From: Actinomycetes bacterium | GTDB taxonomy: Bacteria > Actinomycetota > Actinomycetes > Propionibacteriales > Propionibacteriaceae | Direction: 5' to 3' | Length of the DNA: 38,439 nt | Assembly: GCA_030426725.1 (NCBI GenBank) | Contig: JAUHXZ010000021.1 | Span: 1-38,439 of the forward strand | Shown: piece by piece, positions 16,488 to 23,691 of the stretch | Position numbering within the stretch: the first letter of the stretch is position 1 | How the letters are laid out: every line of letters begins with the position of its first letter | Position numbers and translations under genes: made by a program | Notes under the pieces: generated by a model | Database searches by the model: none | Told to the model about the DNA's origin: nothing | What the model saw: the letters and a program-made list of their open reading frames with translations, nothing else

Positions 16488-17183
16488 TCAGTCGGTGAGT
16501 TCCACGCCGGCGGCGTCGCGGTGCCACTGGTCGCCCGGCTTGGAGATCAGGATGAGGATGCCCTCGATGAGGCCCCAGATCGCGGAGATCCAGGACAGGA
16601 AGCCGAGGGACACCACGCTGATCAGCAGCTGGATGATCGCCTTCTTCATGTAGCCCAGGTAGAAGTTGTGGATGCCAAGGGCGCCGAGGAGGATGCCGAG
16701 GATACCGGCGACGATCTTCGACTTCGCAGAACCGACGGGAGCGTTGTACTCCTGGCCCTGGAAGAGCTGATCGTTCGGGTTGGGCGCGCTGTACTGCCCG
16801 CCCTGGGGCGGCATGCCGTACTGCGGCTGTCCCGGCTGGCCCTGGTCAGGGACGCCGAACGCAGGCTGACCCTGGGGCGGTGCGCCGTAGGGAGCCTCGG
16901 GGGCGGAGGGCTGCTGCGGGGGAGCGCCGAACGACGGGGGCTCGGGCGCGGGCTCGTCGGCCGGTGCCGCCTGTGCCGGCTCGGGCTCGTCGGCGGGGGC
17001 CGCGTGCGTGGGCTCCACCGCGGCGGGCTGCTCAGCCGCCGCCTCGAAGGCGGGCGTCTCGGCGGCGGGCTGCTCGGCCGGCGCCTCGAAGGCGGGCGTC
17101 TCGGCGGCGGGCTGCTCGGCCGGGGTCTCCGTGGGCTGCTCGTCGTTGGTCTGCTTGTCCGGGTCCAGAGGATTCTGAGTCAT
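16488..17183 (-). CDS. TM2-domain membrane protein with Pro/Ala/Glu-rich repeat region
   Basis: 231 residues. The N-terminal 145 residues are disordered and low in complexity: AEQPAAETPAFEA repeats, then Ala/Pro/Glu-rich stretches, then Gln/Pro/Gly-rich YGxPPQ segments. The C-terminal part is a TM2 domain: a first helix with ILGILLGALGIHNFYLGY, and a second helix reaching W-x-x-I-x-x-IWGLIEGI. TM2 proteins are common in actinobacteria without a settled role. The region 17041-17124 is two perfect 42-bp DNA repeats, so the linker length is likely to vary between strains. ATG 17183 has AGGA about 6-9 nt upstream, and a -10-like TAGTTT lies at 17230-17235. Confidence 0.82.
   Translation of the reverse strand: MTQNPLDPDKQTNDEQPTETPAEQPAAETPAFEAPAEQPAAETPAFEAAAEQPAAVEPTHAAPADEPEPAQAAPADEPAPEPPSFGAPPQQPSAPEAPYGAPPQGQPAFGVPDQGQPGQPQYGMPPQGGQYSAPNPNDQLFQGQEYNAPVGSAKSKIVAGILGILLGALGIHNFYLGYMKKAIIQLLISVVSLGFLSWISAIWGLIEGILILISKPGDQWHRDAAGVELTD
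17041..17124 (-). repeat. Two perfect 42-bp tandem repeats inside the TM2 gene
   Basis: 17041-17082 and 17083-17124 are identical, and a diverged partial copy lies on the 17020-17040 side. Each unit encodes 14 residues of the Glu/Pro/Ala-rich linker and keeps the frame. Confidence 0.85.
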
Positions 17184-17229
17184 GGAAAGTCCTGTCTCTT
17201 GCTGAGGGTGCGCAGAACCGCGTCAGCAC

Positions 17230-17235
17230 AAACTA
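17230..17235 (-). promoter_or_regulatory. Predicted -10 of the TM2 gene
   Basis: TAGTTT on the minus strand, about 46 nt before the ATG at 17183. Motif and position only. Confidence 0.3.
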
Positions 17236-17290
17236 GCCCACCCGACCGGTCACGCGGGGCAGGTTCTGCGAGTGGGGCGTTGCCTCTCGG

Positions 17291-18277
17291 TCACCAACGC
17301 AGGTGCACGAACTCCCGGATGTACCGGTCGTAGAGCCGCTCGCACTCGCGCAGCTCGTCGTCGGTCAGCGAGGGGAGCGATCCAGCGGCGGCGTTCGCGT
17401 GCGCCTGGTCGGGGCGGCTCGCCCCCGGGATGACCACGGACACGCCCGGCTGATCGACGATCCACCGCAGCGCGAACTGCGCGGGGGTCACGCCCTCCGG
17501 CACCAGCGCGGCGAACTCCTTCGCGGCGTTGACGCCGACGCGGTAGGGAACGCCGCTGAACGTCTCCCCCTGATCGAACGCCTCACCGTGCCGGTTGTAG
17601 GTGCGGTGGTCCTCCGGGGCGAACGTCGTCGACTCCGTGAACTTTCCCGTCAGCAGGCCGCTCGCCAGAGGCACTCGCGCGATGACCCCGACGCCCGCCT
17701 CCTGCGCCGCGGGCAGCACCGTTTCGAGAGGCTTGCGACGGAACACGTTGAGGATGATCTGCACGGTCGCGACGCCGGGGCGGGCGATGGCGGTGAGGGC
17801 CTCGTCGACCGTCTCGACCGAGACGCCGTAGCTGCGGATCCGGCCCTCCTCGACCATCTCGTCGAGCGCGTCGTAGACGGCATCGTCGGAGTACACCGGC
17901 GTCGGCGGGCAGTGGAGCTGCACCAGGTCGATGGTGTCCATGCCGAGCAGCCTGCGGGAGCGGTCGTTCCAGGCGCGCAGATTCTCGCGGGTGAACTGCT
18001 CCGGCACGTGGGGGTTGGCGCGGCGACCGAGCTTGGTGGCCACCATGAGCGACTCGTCGTCGCGCTCACGGATGAACTGCCCGACGAGCTCCTCGCTGTG
18101 CCCGTCCCCGTAGACGTCGGCGGTGTCGAAGAACGTGACCCCGCCGTCGGCGGCCTCGTGGAGGACCGCCATGGCGGTGGAGTCGCTGACCGCGCCCCAG
18201 TCTCCGCCGAACTGCCAGCAACCCTGACCGATGACTCCGACGGTACGACCCGTCCTGCCCAACACCGATGTCTGCAT
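17291..18277 (-). CDS. Aldo/keto reductase
   Basis: 328 residues, a full-length AKR TIM barrel that reduces carbonyls with NADPH. The catalytic tetrad is visible: Asp51 and Tyr56 in FFDTADVYGDG, Lys82 in VATKLG and His122 in VQLHCPP. The C-terminal PGASRPDQAHAN segment is the NADPH phosphate-binding region. The start is ATG 18277. It is the last gene of a same-strand series (flavoprotein, PAP2 phosphatase, E2-like, AKR) with gaps of 46-69 bp, so read-through is possible. The gene content does not point to a single pathway, and the substrate is unknown. Confidence 0.9.
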   Translation of the reverse strand: MQTSVLGRTGRTVGVIGQGCWQFGGDWGAVSDSTAMAVLHEAADGGVTFFDTADVYGDGHSEELVGQFIRERDDESLMVATKLGRRANPHVPEQFTRENLRAWNDRSRRLLGMDTIDLVQLHCPPTPVYSDDAVYDALDEMVEEGRIRSYGVSVETVDEALTAIARPGVATVQIILNVFRRKPLETVLPAAQEAGVGVIARVPLASGLLTGKFTESTTFAPEDHRTYNRHGEAFDQGETFSGVPYRVGVNAAKEFAALVPEGVTPAQFALRWIVDQPGVSVVIPGASRPDQAHANAAAGSLPSLTDDELRECERLYDRYIREFVHLRW

Positions 18278-18323
18278 GGTTCACCTTCGCACAGCCGGTG
18301 GCGCCCGCGCTTGCGGGGTTGGG

Positions 18324-19193
18324 TTAGTGGTGTGGTGGGGGCTCGAGGAGGGCGGCCGGATCGTCGACCCACTCCTGCAACAGCTGGGCCGACCGCACCA
18401 GGTAGTAGCCGTCGGTGACCCGCTCGTCGATCGTGTAGACCACATCGGCCCGGCGGCGCGCGACGATGTCACCCGCCTCGTCCACCACGGGTTCGGGGCG
18501 GATGGTGCCGATCGAGACGAACACCCCGGCGGTGCCGCGCCGGTAGAGGTGGTGAAAGGGCGCCTCCGCCTGCAGCGATCCCATGTTGACCAGATAGGCG
18601 CTCGCGTACATGGGGATGGCGTCCTGCAGAGCCTTCGGCAGCAAGTTGACCGAATCGAGCGCCCAGATCGCCTGCCCCACCCCGGCAAGCACCGGGCCGG
18701 GGAGCTTCACCAGCTGCGAGACGAGCTTGTCGCTCTCGTTGCGGGTGTGGTTGCGCGCCCGGTTGAGCGCCGCGTCCACCTTGACGCGCACCTCGTCGAC
18801 CGTCTCCGTCCCGGTGAACGCGATCCGCACCTGGACCTCGTCGGCGTCGTCGTTCTTCGCGCGCTTGGCGGTGAACGAGAAGACGATGTCGCGGTGCTCG
18901 TAGGTACGGCGTCCGGAGATGAACCTGTTGAGCTTGGGGCGCTGGCGGTACAGCCGCGCGAGCGTCGTGAGGATGACGTGGAAGAAGCGGATCCGGTTCT
19001 CGGGCGCCCGATCCCGGTTGACCTCATCGAGCCACACCATGAGCCGCTCGACGTCGAGGTGCTGCGGGTAGTAGACGGTGGCGTCGAGCCTCGTCGGCAT
19101 GAGGTGGGGTTCGACGCGCCGCACCGCGGGGAGGTCCTCGACCAGCCGGCCGTCGCGTCGCCCCTTGAATGGTCTCGCCCCGGTGAACATCAT
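18324..19193 (-). CDS. 2-oxoacid dehydrogenase E2 acyltransferase-like domain protein, catalytic His replaced
   Basis: 289 residues with the chloramphenicol-acetyltransferase-like fold of E2 catalytic domains, but no lipoyl or subunit-binding domain. Family features include RIRFFHVILTTLARLYRQRPKLNRF near 67-91, a GTAGVFVSIGTIRPEPVV strand at about 220-237 and the final V-x-YTIDERVTDGYYL at 252-265. In E2 enzymes the last motif is D-H-R-x-x-DG with His as catalytic base; here it is Asp256-Glu257-Arg258, so normal acyl transfer is unlikely. Stand-alone proteins of this kind occur in actinobacteria and have no settled role. Two ATG codons (19193, 19190) follow the GAGGGAAG ribosome site. Confidence 0.75.
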   Translation of the reverse strand: MMFTGARPFKGRRDGRLVEDLPAVRRVEPHLMPTRLDATVYYPQHLDVERLMVWLDEVNRDRAPENRIRFFHVILTTLARLYRQRPKLNRFISGRRTYEHRDIVFSFTAKRAKNDDADEVQVRIAFTGTETVDEVRVKVDAALNRARNHTRNESDKLVSQLVKLPGPVLAGVGQAIWALDSVNLLPKALQDAIPMYASAYLVNMGSLQAEAPFHHLYRRGTAGVFVSIGTIRPEPVVDEAGDIVARRRADVVYTIDERVTDGYYLVRSAQLLQEWVDDPAALLEPPPHH

Positions 19194-19262
19194 CGCTTCC
19201 CTCGTGGTCGGCGTCGTTGCGGCAACAGAGCCGTTCGATCCACCGTAGGGCAGTGACCGGGG

Positions 19263-19886
19263 TCAGCGTCCCGTGACGCTCACAATGGGGGCGAACAACC
19301 TGCCCCGCCGCCACACCGTCGCGACGAAGAAGGACAGCAGCAGGCCACCTACGATGTCGATCGAATAGTGCCCGTGCGCCAGCAGCATGCCGGCGACCAT
19401 GAGCGCCACCATCACCCACATGAAGGCCCGCAGCCGCGGCCGGTCGTCGGGGACCATGAGGGTCAGGAGGGTGACGAGCGCCGTGTGGCCGGAGGGGAAC
19501 ATGCCGTACTGGACGGTGGAGAAGACGAAGGCGCCATCGCCGTGGGCCGGGGCGAGCGGGGTCAGCACGATCATGCCCGCGCGGAGGAAGTACATGATGG
19601 CCACCTGGGCGCCCATCGCGGGGATCCTTCGCGGATCGGCGCGCACCATCATCCACAGGAAGACCGCCGGGCCGACGAAGAGCGGGACCACCGTCAGCCA
19701 CTTGGCGGCCTCGACGTAGGGCAGCACCTCGAAGAGGAGATCGTCCGGGCGGGCCGCGTCGGGGAAGTGGCGGATCAACACGGCGTTGGCCAGCGCCGAC
19801 GCGCCACCGGCCAGCGCCGCGAGGCCCAGCGCGGTGAGCCAGGCGAGTGGGAGCGACCGTGGGGCGGGCGACGGTTCGGCAGTCAT
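19263..19886 (-). CDS. PAP2 / sphingomyelin-synthase-type membrane phosphatase
   Basis: 207 residues with about six predicted membrane helices. The C-terminal motifs are those of the PAP2_C group: PSGHT at 131-135 and HGHYSIDIVGG at 171-181, supplying the two catalytic histidines (134 and 173) and Asp177. Members remove or transfer phosphate from lipid headgroups. The closest known types are phosphatidic acid phosphatases and inositol-phosphorylceramide/sphingomyelin synthases. The exact lipid cannot be told. It lies 69 bp upstream of the E2-like gene and 52 bp downstream of the flavoprotein on the same strand. Confidence 0.83.
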   Translation of the reverse strand: MTAEPSPAPRSLPLAWLTALGLAALAGGASALANAVLIRHFPDAARPDDLLFEVLPYVEAAKWLTVVPLFVGPAVFLWMMVRADPRRIPAMGAQVAIMYFLRAGMIVLTPLAPAHGDGAFVFSTVQYGMFPSGHTALVTLLTLMVPDDRPRLRAFMWVMVALMVAGMLLAHGHYSIDIVGGLLLSFFVATVWRRGRLFAPIVSVTGR

Positions 19887-19938
19887 GATGACAGTGTGCC
19901 GAAGTCGGTGCCTCCCCGAGGGCCGGGGTGGGGCGGGG

Positions 19939-21570
19939 TCACCGCTTCGCCATGTGGCGTGCGGCGCGGAGGCCGAACACCACCGCGGCGCCGATCGTCG
20001 CGCCGGGCCCGGGATACGTGCGGCCCATCACTGAGGCCGAGTTGTTGCCCGCGGCGAACAGACCCGGGATCACCGAACCGTCCTCCCTCAGGGCGCGGGC
20101 GTACTCGTCGGTGAGGACCCCGCCCTTCGTTCCGAGATCACCGACCACCACCCTGAACGCCGTGAACGGGCCCTTCTCCAAGGGCGCGAGGTTCGGGTTC
20201 GGCACCACCGAGGGATCACCGTAGTAGCGGTCGTACGCCGAGCGCCCGCGCCCGAAGTCGTCGTCGACGCCGCCGCGGGCCAGCCCGTTGAATCTGTCGA
20301 CGGTGGCGCGCAGCCGATCCGGCTCGACGCCTATCCTCCTCGCCAGCGCCTCGAGCGTTCGTGCCTTCACCATCGACCCCTCCGCCCGGAGGGCCTTGTT
20401 GGCCTTCGGGTCCAACGCGAACAGCCGCAGGTAGCGCTGCGCGTGGCGCGCCTCGGCGATCAGCCAGTAGGGCCCGACCTTGTCCCGCTCGAGCATGTGG
20501 TGGCCGAGGTCGACGTACGACTCGGCCTCGTTGGCGAACCGGTCGCCGTGCCGGTCGACCATGATCGAGTACGGCAGCGCGCGCTCCCCGACGATGAACG
20601 ACGGGTCCCCGCCCGCCGCTGCCGGGATGGAAGCGCCCCACCAGGCGTCGTCCATGAGCTCGAGTGCCGCACCGACGCGTTCGGCCATGGCGATCGGGCC
20701 GCCGAGGTTCCCGGGGTTCCCGGAGCTGGCGCCGTCGATGCCGTGGTAGCGCCGCCGCCACTGTGCGTTCCGCTCGAATCCGCCGCCCGCGAGCATGACC
20801 CCGCGACGCGCCCCCACCGTCTGCGAGCTTCCGTCGCGCGTGATGCGGACACCCGTCACGCGGTCGCCGTCGAGGATCAGGTCCTCGGCGGGGGAGTCCA
20901 GCCAGAGCTCCGCCCCGCCCCGCGTGACGACGGCGGTGAACAGCGCGGTCGCGAGTGCCGCGCCGATTCCGACGGGCCGCCTGCCCCGGGCCACGAACCC
21001 CAGCACGCGCACAACCACGCCCGTGCCGCGCTTGAAACCGCTCCACGTCGACCACGCCCGCTGGAGCAGCCAGACGTCATCGGTCTTGATCGGGAGGGGC
21101 GCGGTGAGCCGCAGGGAGTCGTACCACGGGCCGAGCACCCGGGCATCCGCGGGCACCGCCTCGATGGCGCGCCCGATCCGTCCTCCGGGCAGCTCCGGGT
21201 AGTAGTCCGGATACTCGCCGGCGCGGCTGAACTCGACGCCGTGTCGCTCGGCGGTGATGACGAAGTCGCCCACCGATTCCACGAACGCCGCCTTGCGGGA
21301 CCGGGACGTGGCGCGGCCGACGTCACCGATCGACGCCTCCATGTAGGCGAGTGCGGTCTCGCGAGAGTCGTTCACGCCGTCGCGCTGCATGAGCGGGTTG
21401 TCCGGCAGCCACATTCCGCCCCCCGACATGGCGGTGCTGCCACCCCACTTGCCGGTGCTCTCGAGCATCACGACGCTCAGCCCCTCGTCGACAGCGCCCA
21501 GGGCGGTGGCCATGGCCGCGCCGCCGGAGCCCACGACGACGATGTCGAACATCTGATCAAAGGTCTCCAT
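19939..21570 (-). CDS. FAD-binding dehydrogenase of the 3-ketosteroid-delta-1-dehydrogenase / fumarate reductase type
   Basis: 543 residues from ATG 21570, with GAGGAGGAAC immediately upstream. The FAD-binding dinucleotide fold VVVGSGGAAMATALGA is at the N-terminus, followed by KWGGSTAMSGGGMWLPDN, typical of KstD-like enzymes. Near the C-terminus GLFAAGNNSASVMGRTYPGPG supplies the conserved Tyr and Gly of the YPGPG motif used by ketosteroid dehydrogenases for enol formation and substrate binding, and ATIGAA completes the FAD site. Such enzymes desaturate steroid A rings or related cyclic ketones. No other steroid-catabolic genes are near, so a different substrate is quite possible. The reading frame extends upstream to 21801 but has no ribosome site there. 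Confidence 0.85.
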   Translation of the reverse strand: METFDQMFDIVVVGSGGAAMATALGAVDEGLSVVMLESTGKWGGSTAMSGGGMWLPDNPLMQRDGVNDSRETALAYMEASIGDVGRATSRSRKAAFVESVGDFVITAERHGVEFSRAGEYPDYYPELPGGRIGRAIEAVPADARVLGPWYDSLRLTAPLPIKTDDVWLLQRAWSTWSGFKRGTGVVVRVLGFVARGRRPVGIGAALATALFTAVVTRGGAELWLDSPAEDLILDGDRVTGVRITRDGSSQTVGARRGVMLAGGGFERNAQWRRRYHGIDGASSGNPGNLGGPIAMAERVGAALELMDDAWWGASIPAAAGGDPSFIVGERALPYSIMVDRHGDRFANEAESYVDLGHHMLERDKVGPYWLIAEARHAQRYLRLFALDPKANKALRAEGSMVKARTLEALARRIGVEPDRLRATVDRFNGLARGGVDDDFGRGRSAYDRYYGDPSVVPNPNLAPLEKGPFTAFRVVVGDLGTKGGVLTDEYARALREDGSVIPGLFAAGNNSASVMGRTYPGPGATIGAAVVFGLRAARHMAKR

Positions 21571-21773
21571 CGCGGTTCCTCCTCGAACCACCGGAACCGG
21601 GAACGGCCCGATGTTTCCAGGATGCCCCGCCCCGTGCGTCCCCGCTGTCGCTTCGTGTACCGGCGGGCCGTTGCACGTGCACAGATGACCGAACGGGCGG
21701 CCAGGTGCATCCGGACCACGCACAATGAGGGTGCGGGTGGCCCTACGCCCGCTCCGGACGAGAGGCGGTCGAC

Positions 21774-22226
21774 ATGGCGGGTATCGCGCACAACATCGCA
21801 TTGGTGGCCCACGACAACAAGAAGGAGGAACTCCTTCGCTGGGCGGAGTTCAACCGCGGCACGCTGAGCCGGCACAATCTGTTCGCGACCGGCACTACCG
21901 GGACCATGCTCGAGTTCGAACTCGGCCTCCCGGTGACCCGGCTGCTCTCGGGCCCGGTCGGGGGTGACCAGCAGATCGGCGCGATGATCGCCGAGGACCG
22001 CATCGACACGCTCATCTTTTTCTGGGATCCCCTCGAACCCCAGCCGCACGACCCCGACGTGAAGGCGCTGCTGCGCATCGGCGCCGTGTGGAACGTGCCG
22101 ATGGCCTGCAACACCGCCACGGCGGACCTCCTCATCTCCTCGCCGCTGCTCGACCAGCCGTGGGCGAACCGCCCGCTGATCTCACAGCGGGCCTGGGGGC
22201 CGGACGAGGACTCCGAGGACGACTGA
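21774..22226 (+). CDS. mgsA: Methylglyoxal synthase
   Basis: 150 residues, the usual length. The enzyme converts dihydroxyacetone phosphate to methylglyoxal and phosphate, a bypass of lower glycolysis used under phosphate limitation or carbon overflow. Visible: the [11 protein letters not shown] start (His13, Asp14), the phosphate-binding FATGTTG loop (37-43), and the diagnostic [11 protein letters not shown] at 60-70 with catalytic Asp65. The [20 protein letters not shown] segment contains the active-site His92. A short acidic tail (EDSEDD) ends the protein. GAGAGG lies about 9 nt before ATG 21774. It is transcribed divergently from the flavoprotein and in line with lgt, which begins 170 bp downstream. 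Confidence 0.96.
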   Translation: MAGIAHNIALVAHDNKKEELLRWAEFNRGTLSRHNLFATGTTGTMLEFELGLPVTRLLSGPVGGDQQIGAMIAEDRIDTLIFFWDPLEPQPHDPDVKALLRIGAVWNVPMACNTATADLLISSPLLDQPWANRPLISQRAWGPDEDSEDD

Positions 22227-22237
22227 CTCCCCGCCGT

Positions 22238-22297
22238 CGCCAGCCGTGCGACGCGACGCCTGCGCTACGGGGCTGGCGTCGGCCGGTACGGCTGGCG
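22238..22297 (+). repeat. Inverted repeat with two alternative pairing partners upstream of lgt
   Basis: CGCCAGCCGT (22238-22247) is complementary to ACGGCTGGCG (22288-22297). Its first 8 bases can also pair with GGCTGGCG at 22271-22278. This could be the mgsA terminator or a leader structure before lgt. No RNA family is recognised. Confidence 0.35.
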
Positions 22298-22395
22298 TCG
22301 ACGTCGGTGCGGGCGGGGCGCGCGTCGGGCCGGCCCCCTCGTGACCGGAGCCAGACGATGGCCGGTGATTGGGCCGGGTATGGAAAGCTTGGCGC

Positions 22396-23325
22396 GTGAC
22401 GCCACTCGAGCTGCCATTCCCGGACATCGACCCGGTCGCCATCAGCATCTTCGGACTGCAGATCCACTGGTACGCGATCATGTACCTGCTGGCCTTCGCC
22501 ATCGCCTACCTGCTGATGCGCCGCCGACTCCACCACGAGCCCTACCGGTCGATCACCAGGCCCGAGCCGTGGAAGGCCGGTGACATCGAGGACATCCTTC
22601 TCGACGCCATCCTCGGTGTGCTCATCGGCGGCCGGCTGGGCTACTGCCTGTTCTACAACCCGTCCTTCTACCTCTCGAACCCGCTCGAGATCATCAAGAT
22701 CTGGGACGGCGGCATGAGCTTCCACGGCGGCGTGGTCGGTGTCGTCGTCGCGCTGTTCTGGTACTCGTGGCGCCGGAAGCGTCCCTTCCTACAGGTGGCC
22801 GATTTCCTCGTGCCCGCGGCCCCGCTCGGGCTCGCGGCCGGCCGCTTCGGTAACTTCATCAACGGTGAGCTCTGGGGTCGTGAGGCCCCGGCGGACCTGC
22901 CGTGGGCGATGGTGTTCCCCACCGGCGGCGACGTGTTGCGTCACCCGTCGCAGCTCTACGAGATGCTGCTCGAGGGCATCGTGCTGTTCGTCGCACTGTG
23001 GCTCTACGCCCGCAAGCCCCGCTTCCGCGGCCAGGTGGCGGGCGTCTTCCTCTTTGGCTACGGCCTGGCGCGGTTCATCGTCGAGTTCTACCGCGAGCCC
23101 GACGCCCACCTCGGCTTCCTGTCGCTCGGCCTCAGCATGGGGCAGTGGCTCTCGCTGCCCATGATCGTCGCCGGCGTCGTGCTGTGGACCTGGGCGCAGG
23201 CGCAGAGGATCAGCGACGTCGAGGAACCCTCGACCGACGATGAGGACGACTTGTCCCCCGAGGACGAGGCCGCATCCGACGGCGATTCCGACGGCGACGA
23301 CGACCCTCGCGCGACTGAGAGTTGA
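22396..23325 (+). CDS. lgt: Prolipoprotein diacylglyceryl transferase
   Basis: 309 residues with about seven membrane helices. The enzyme transfers diacylglycerol from phosphatidylglycerol to the lipobox cysteine of prolipoproteins, the first step of lipoprotein maturation. The GGMSFHGG motif (His110) and the Lgt signature AGRFGNFINGELWG (Arg150) are present, with the RHPSQLYEMLLEG and GLARFIVEFYREPD segments following. The last 40 residues are an acidic tail rich in Asp, Glu and Ser, often seen in actinobacterial Lgt. GTG 22396 follows GGAAAG with 8-nt spacing and gives the usual MTPLELPFPDI start. The stop codon lies inside the left arm of a long palindrome (23322-23402). Confidence 0.96.
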   Translation: MTPLELPFPDIDPVAISIFGLQIHWYAIMYLLAFAIAYLLMRRRLHHEPYRSITRPEPWKAGDIEDILLDAILGVLIGGRLGYCLFYNPSFYLSNPLEIIKIWDGGMSFHGGVVGVVVALFWYSWRRKRPFLQVADFLVPAAPLGLAAGRFGNFINGELWGREAPADLPWAMVFPTGGDVLRHPSQLYEMLLEGIVLFVALWLYARKPRFRGQVAGVFLFGYGLARFIVEFYREPDAHLGFLSLGLSMGQWLSLPMIVAGVVLWTWAQAQRISDVEEPSTDDEDDLSPEDEAASDGDSDGDDDPRATES

Positions 23326-23402
23326 GCAATTGGCTGGGGTCGTTCGGACCCGCGCGCTCAGGGTGAGCGCGGCCCCGTCGTCGACCCCAGCCAATTGCTC
23401 AA
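23322..23402. repeat. Long intergenic palindromic element, copy 1
   Basis: Perfect 21-bp inverted repeats (23322-23342 and 23382-23402), each beginning TTGAGCAATTGGCTGGGGTC when read inward, surround a 39-bp centre that itself contains an 8-bp hairpin, CGCGCTCA-GGG-TGAGCGCG. The left arm overlaps the lgt stop codon. A related copy is at 32296-32398. It may work as a terminator, but the shared terminal sequence suggests a dispersed element. Confidence 0.8.
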
Positions 23403-23691
23403 GCCCCGTCCCCAGCCGTCCCCAAGGGGTGTGGACAAGTCGGAGGATAACTTTCGTCAGGGGCGGTCTTCCCGCATGTCTGGTTGAGGCATCCACTAGC
23501 TGGGGACAAATCGGTGGAGAACTCGACAGGACCCGTCTCACGCGTGAAATGTCAGGCCAAGGCGACCCAGGTAATCGATGACGCGGGCCTGACAGGGCAT
23601 GTCGCGCCCCTCCCGACGCGCCTCAAGTTATCCACAGGACTGCTGTGGACAATGCTCGAACGGGCGTCCGGCCCGGGGTGACGGGGACCGG
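23403..23691. other. Convergent intergenic region with a cluster of DnaA-box-like sites
   Basis: No gene is visible. It holds TGTGGACAA at 23430-23438, TGGGGACAA (one mismatch) at 23501-23509, TTATCCACA at 23628-23636 and TGTGGACAA at 23644-23652. These match TTGTCCACA/TTATCCACA DnaA boxes in one or other orientation. A 9-bp inverted repeat TGTCAGGCC...GGCCTGACA (23550-23558, 23586-23594) lies between them. No dnaA, dnaN or other replication gene is nearby, so an origin is unlikely; a DnaA-titration or regulatory site is possible. Confidence 0.5.

Noticed and set aside
23403..23691. Chromosomal origin of replication
   Set aside because: DnaA boxes are present, but no dnaA/dnaN/rpmH/gyrB neighbours and no AT-rich unwinding stretch; kept only as a box cluster.
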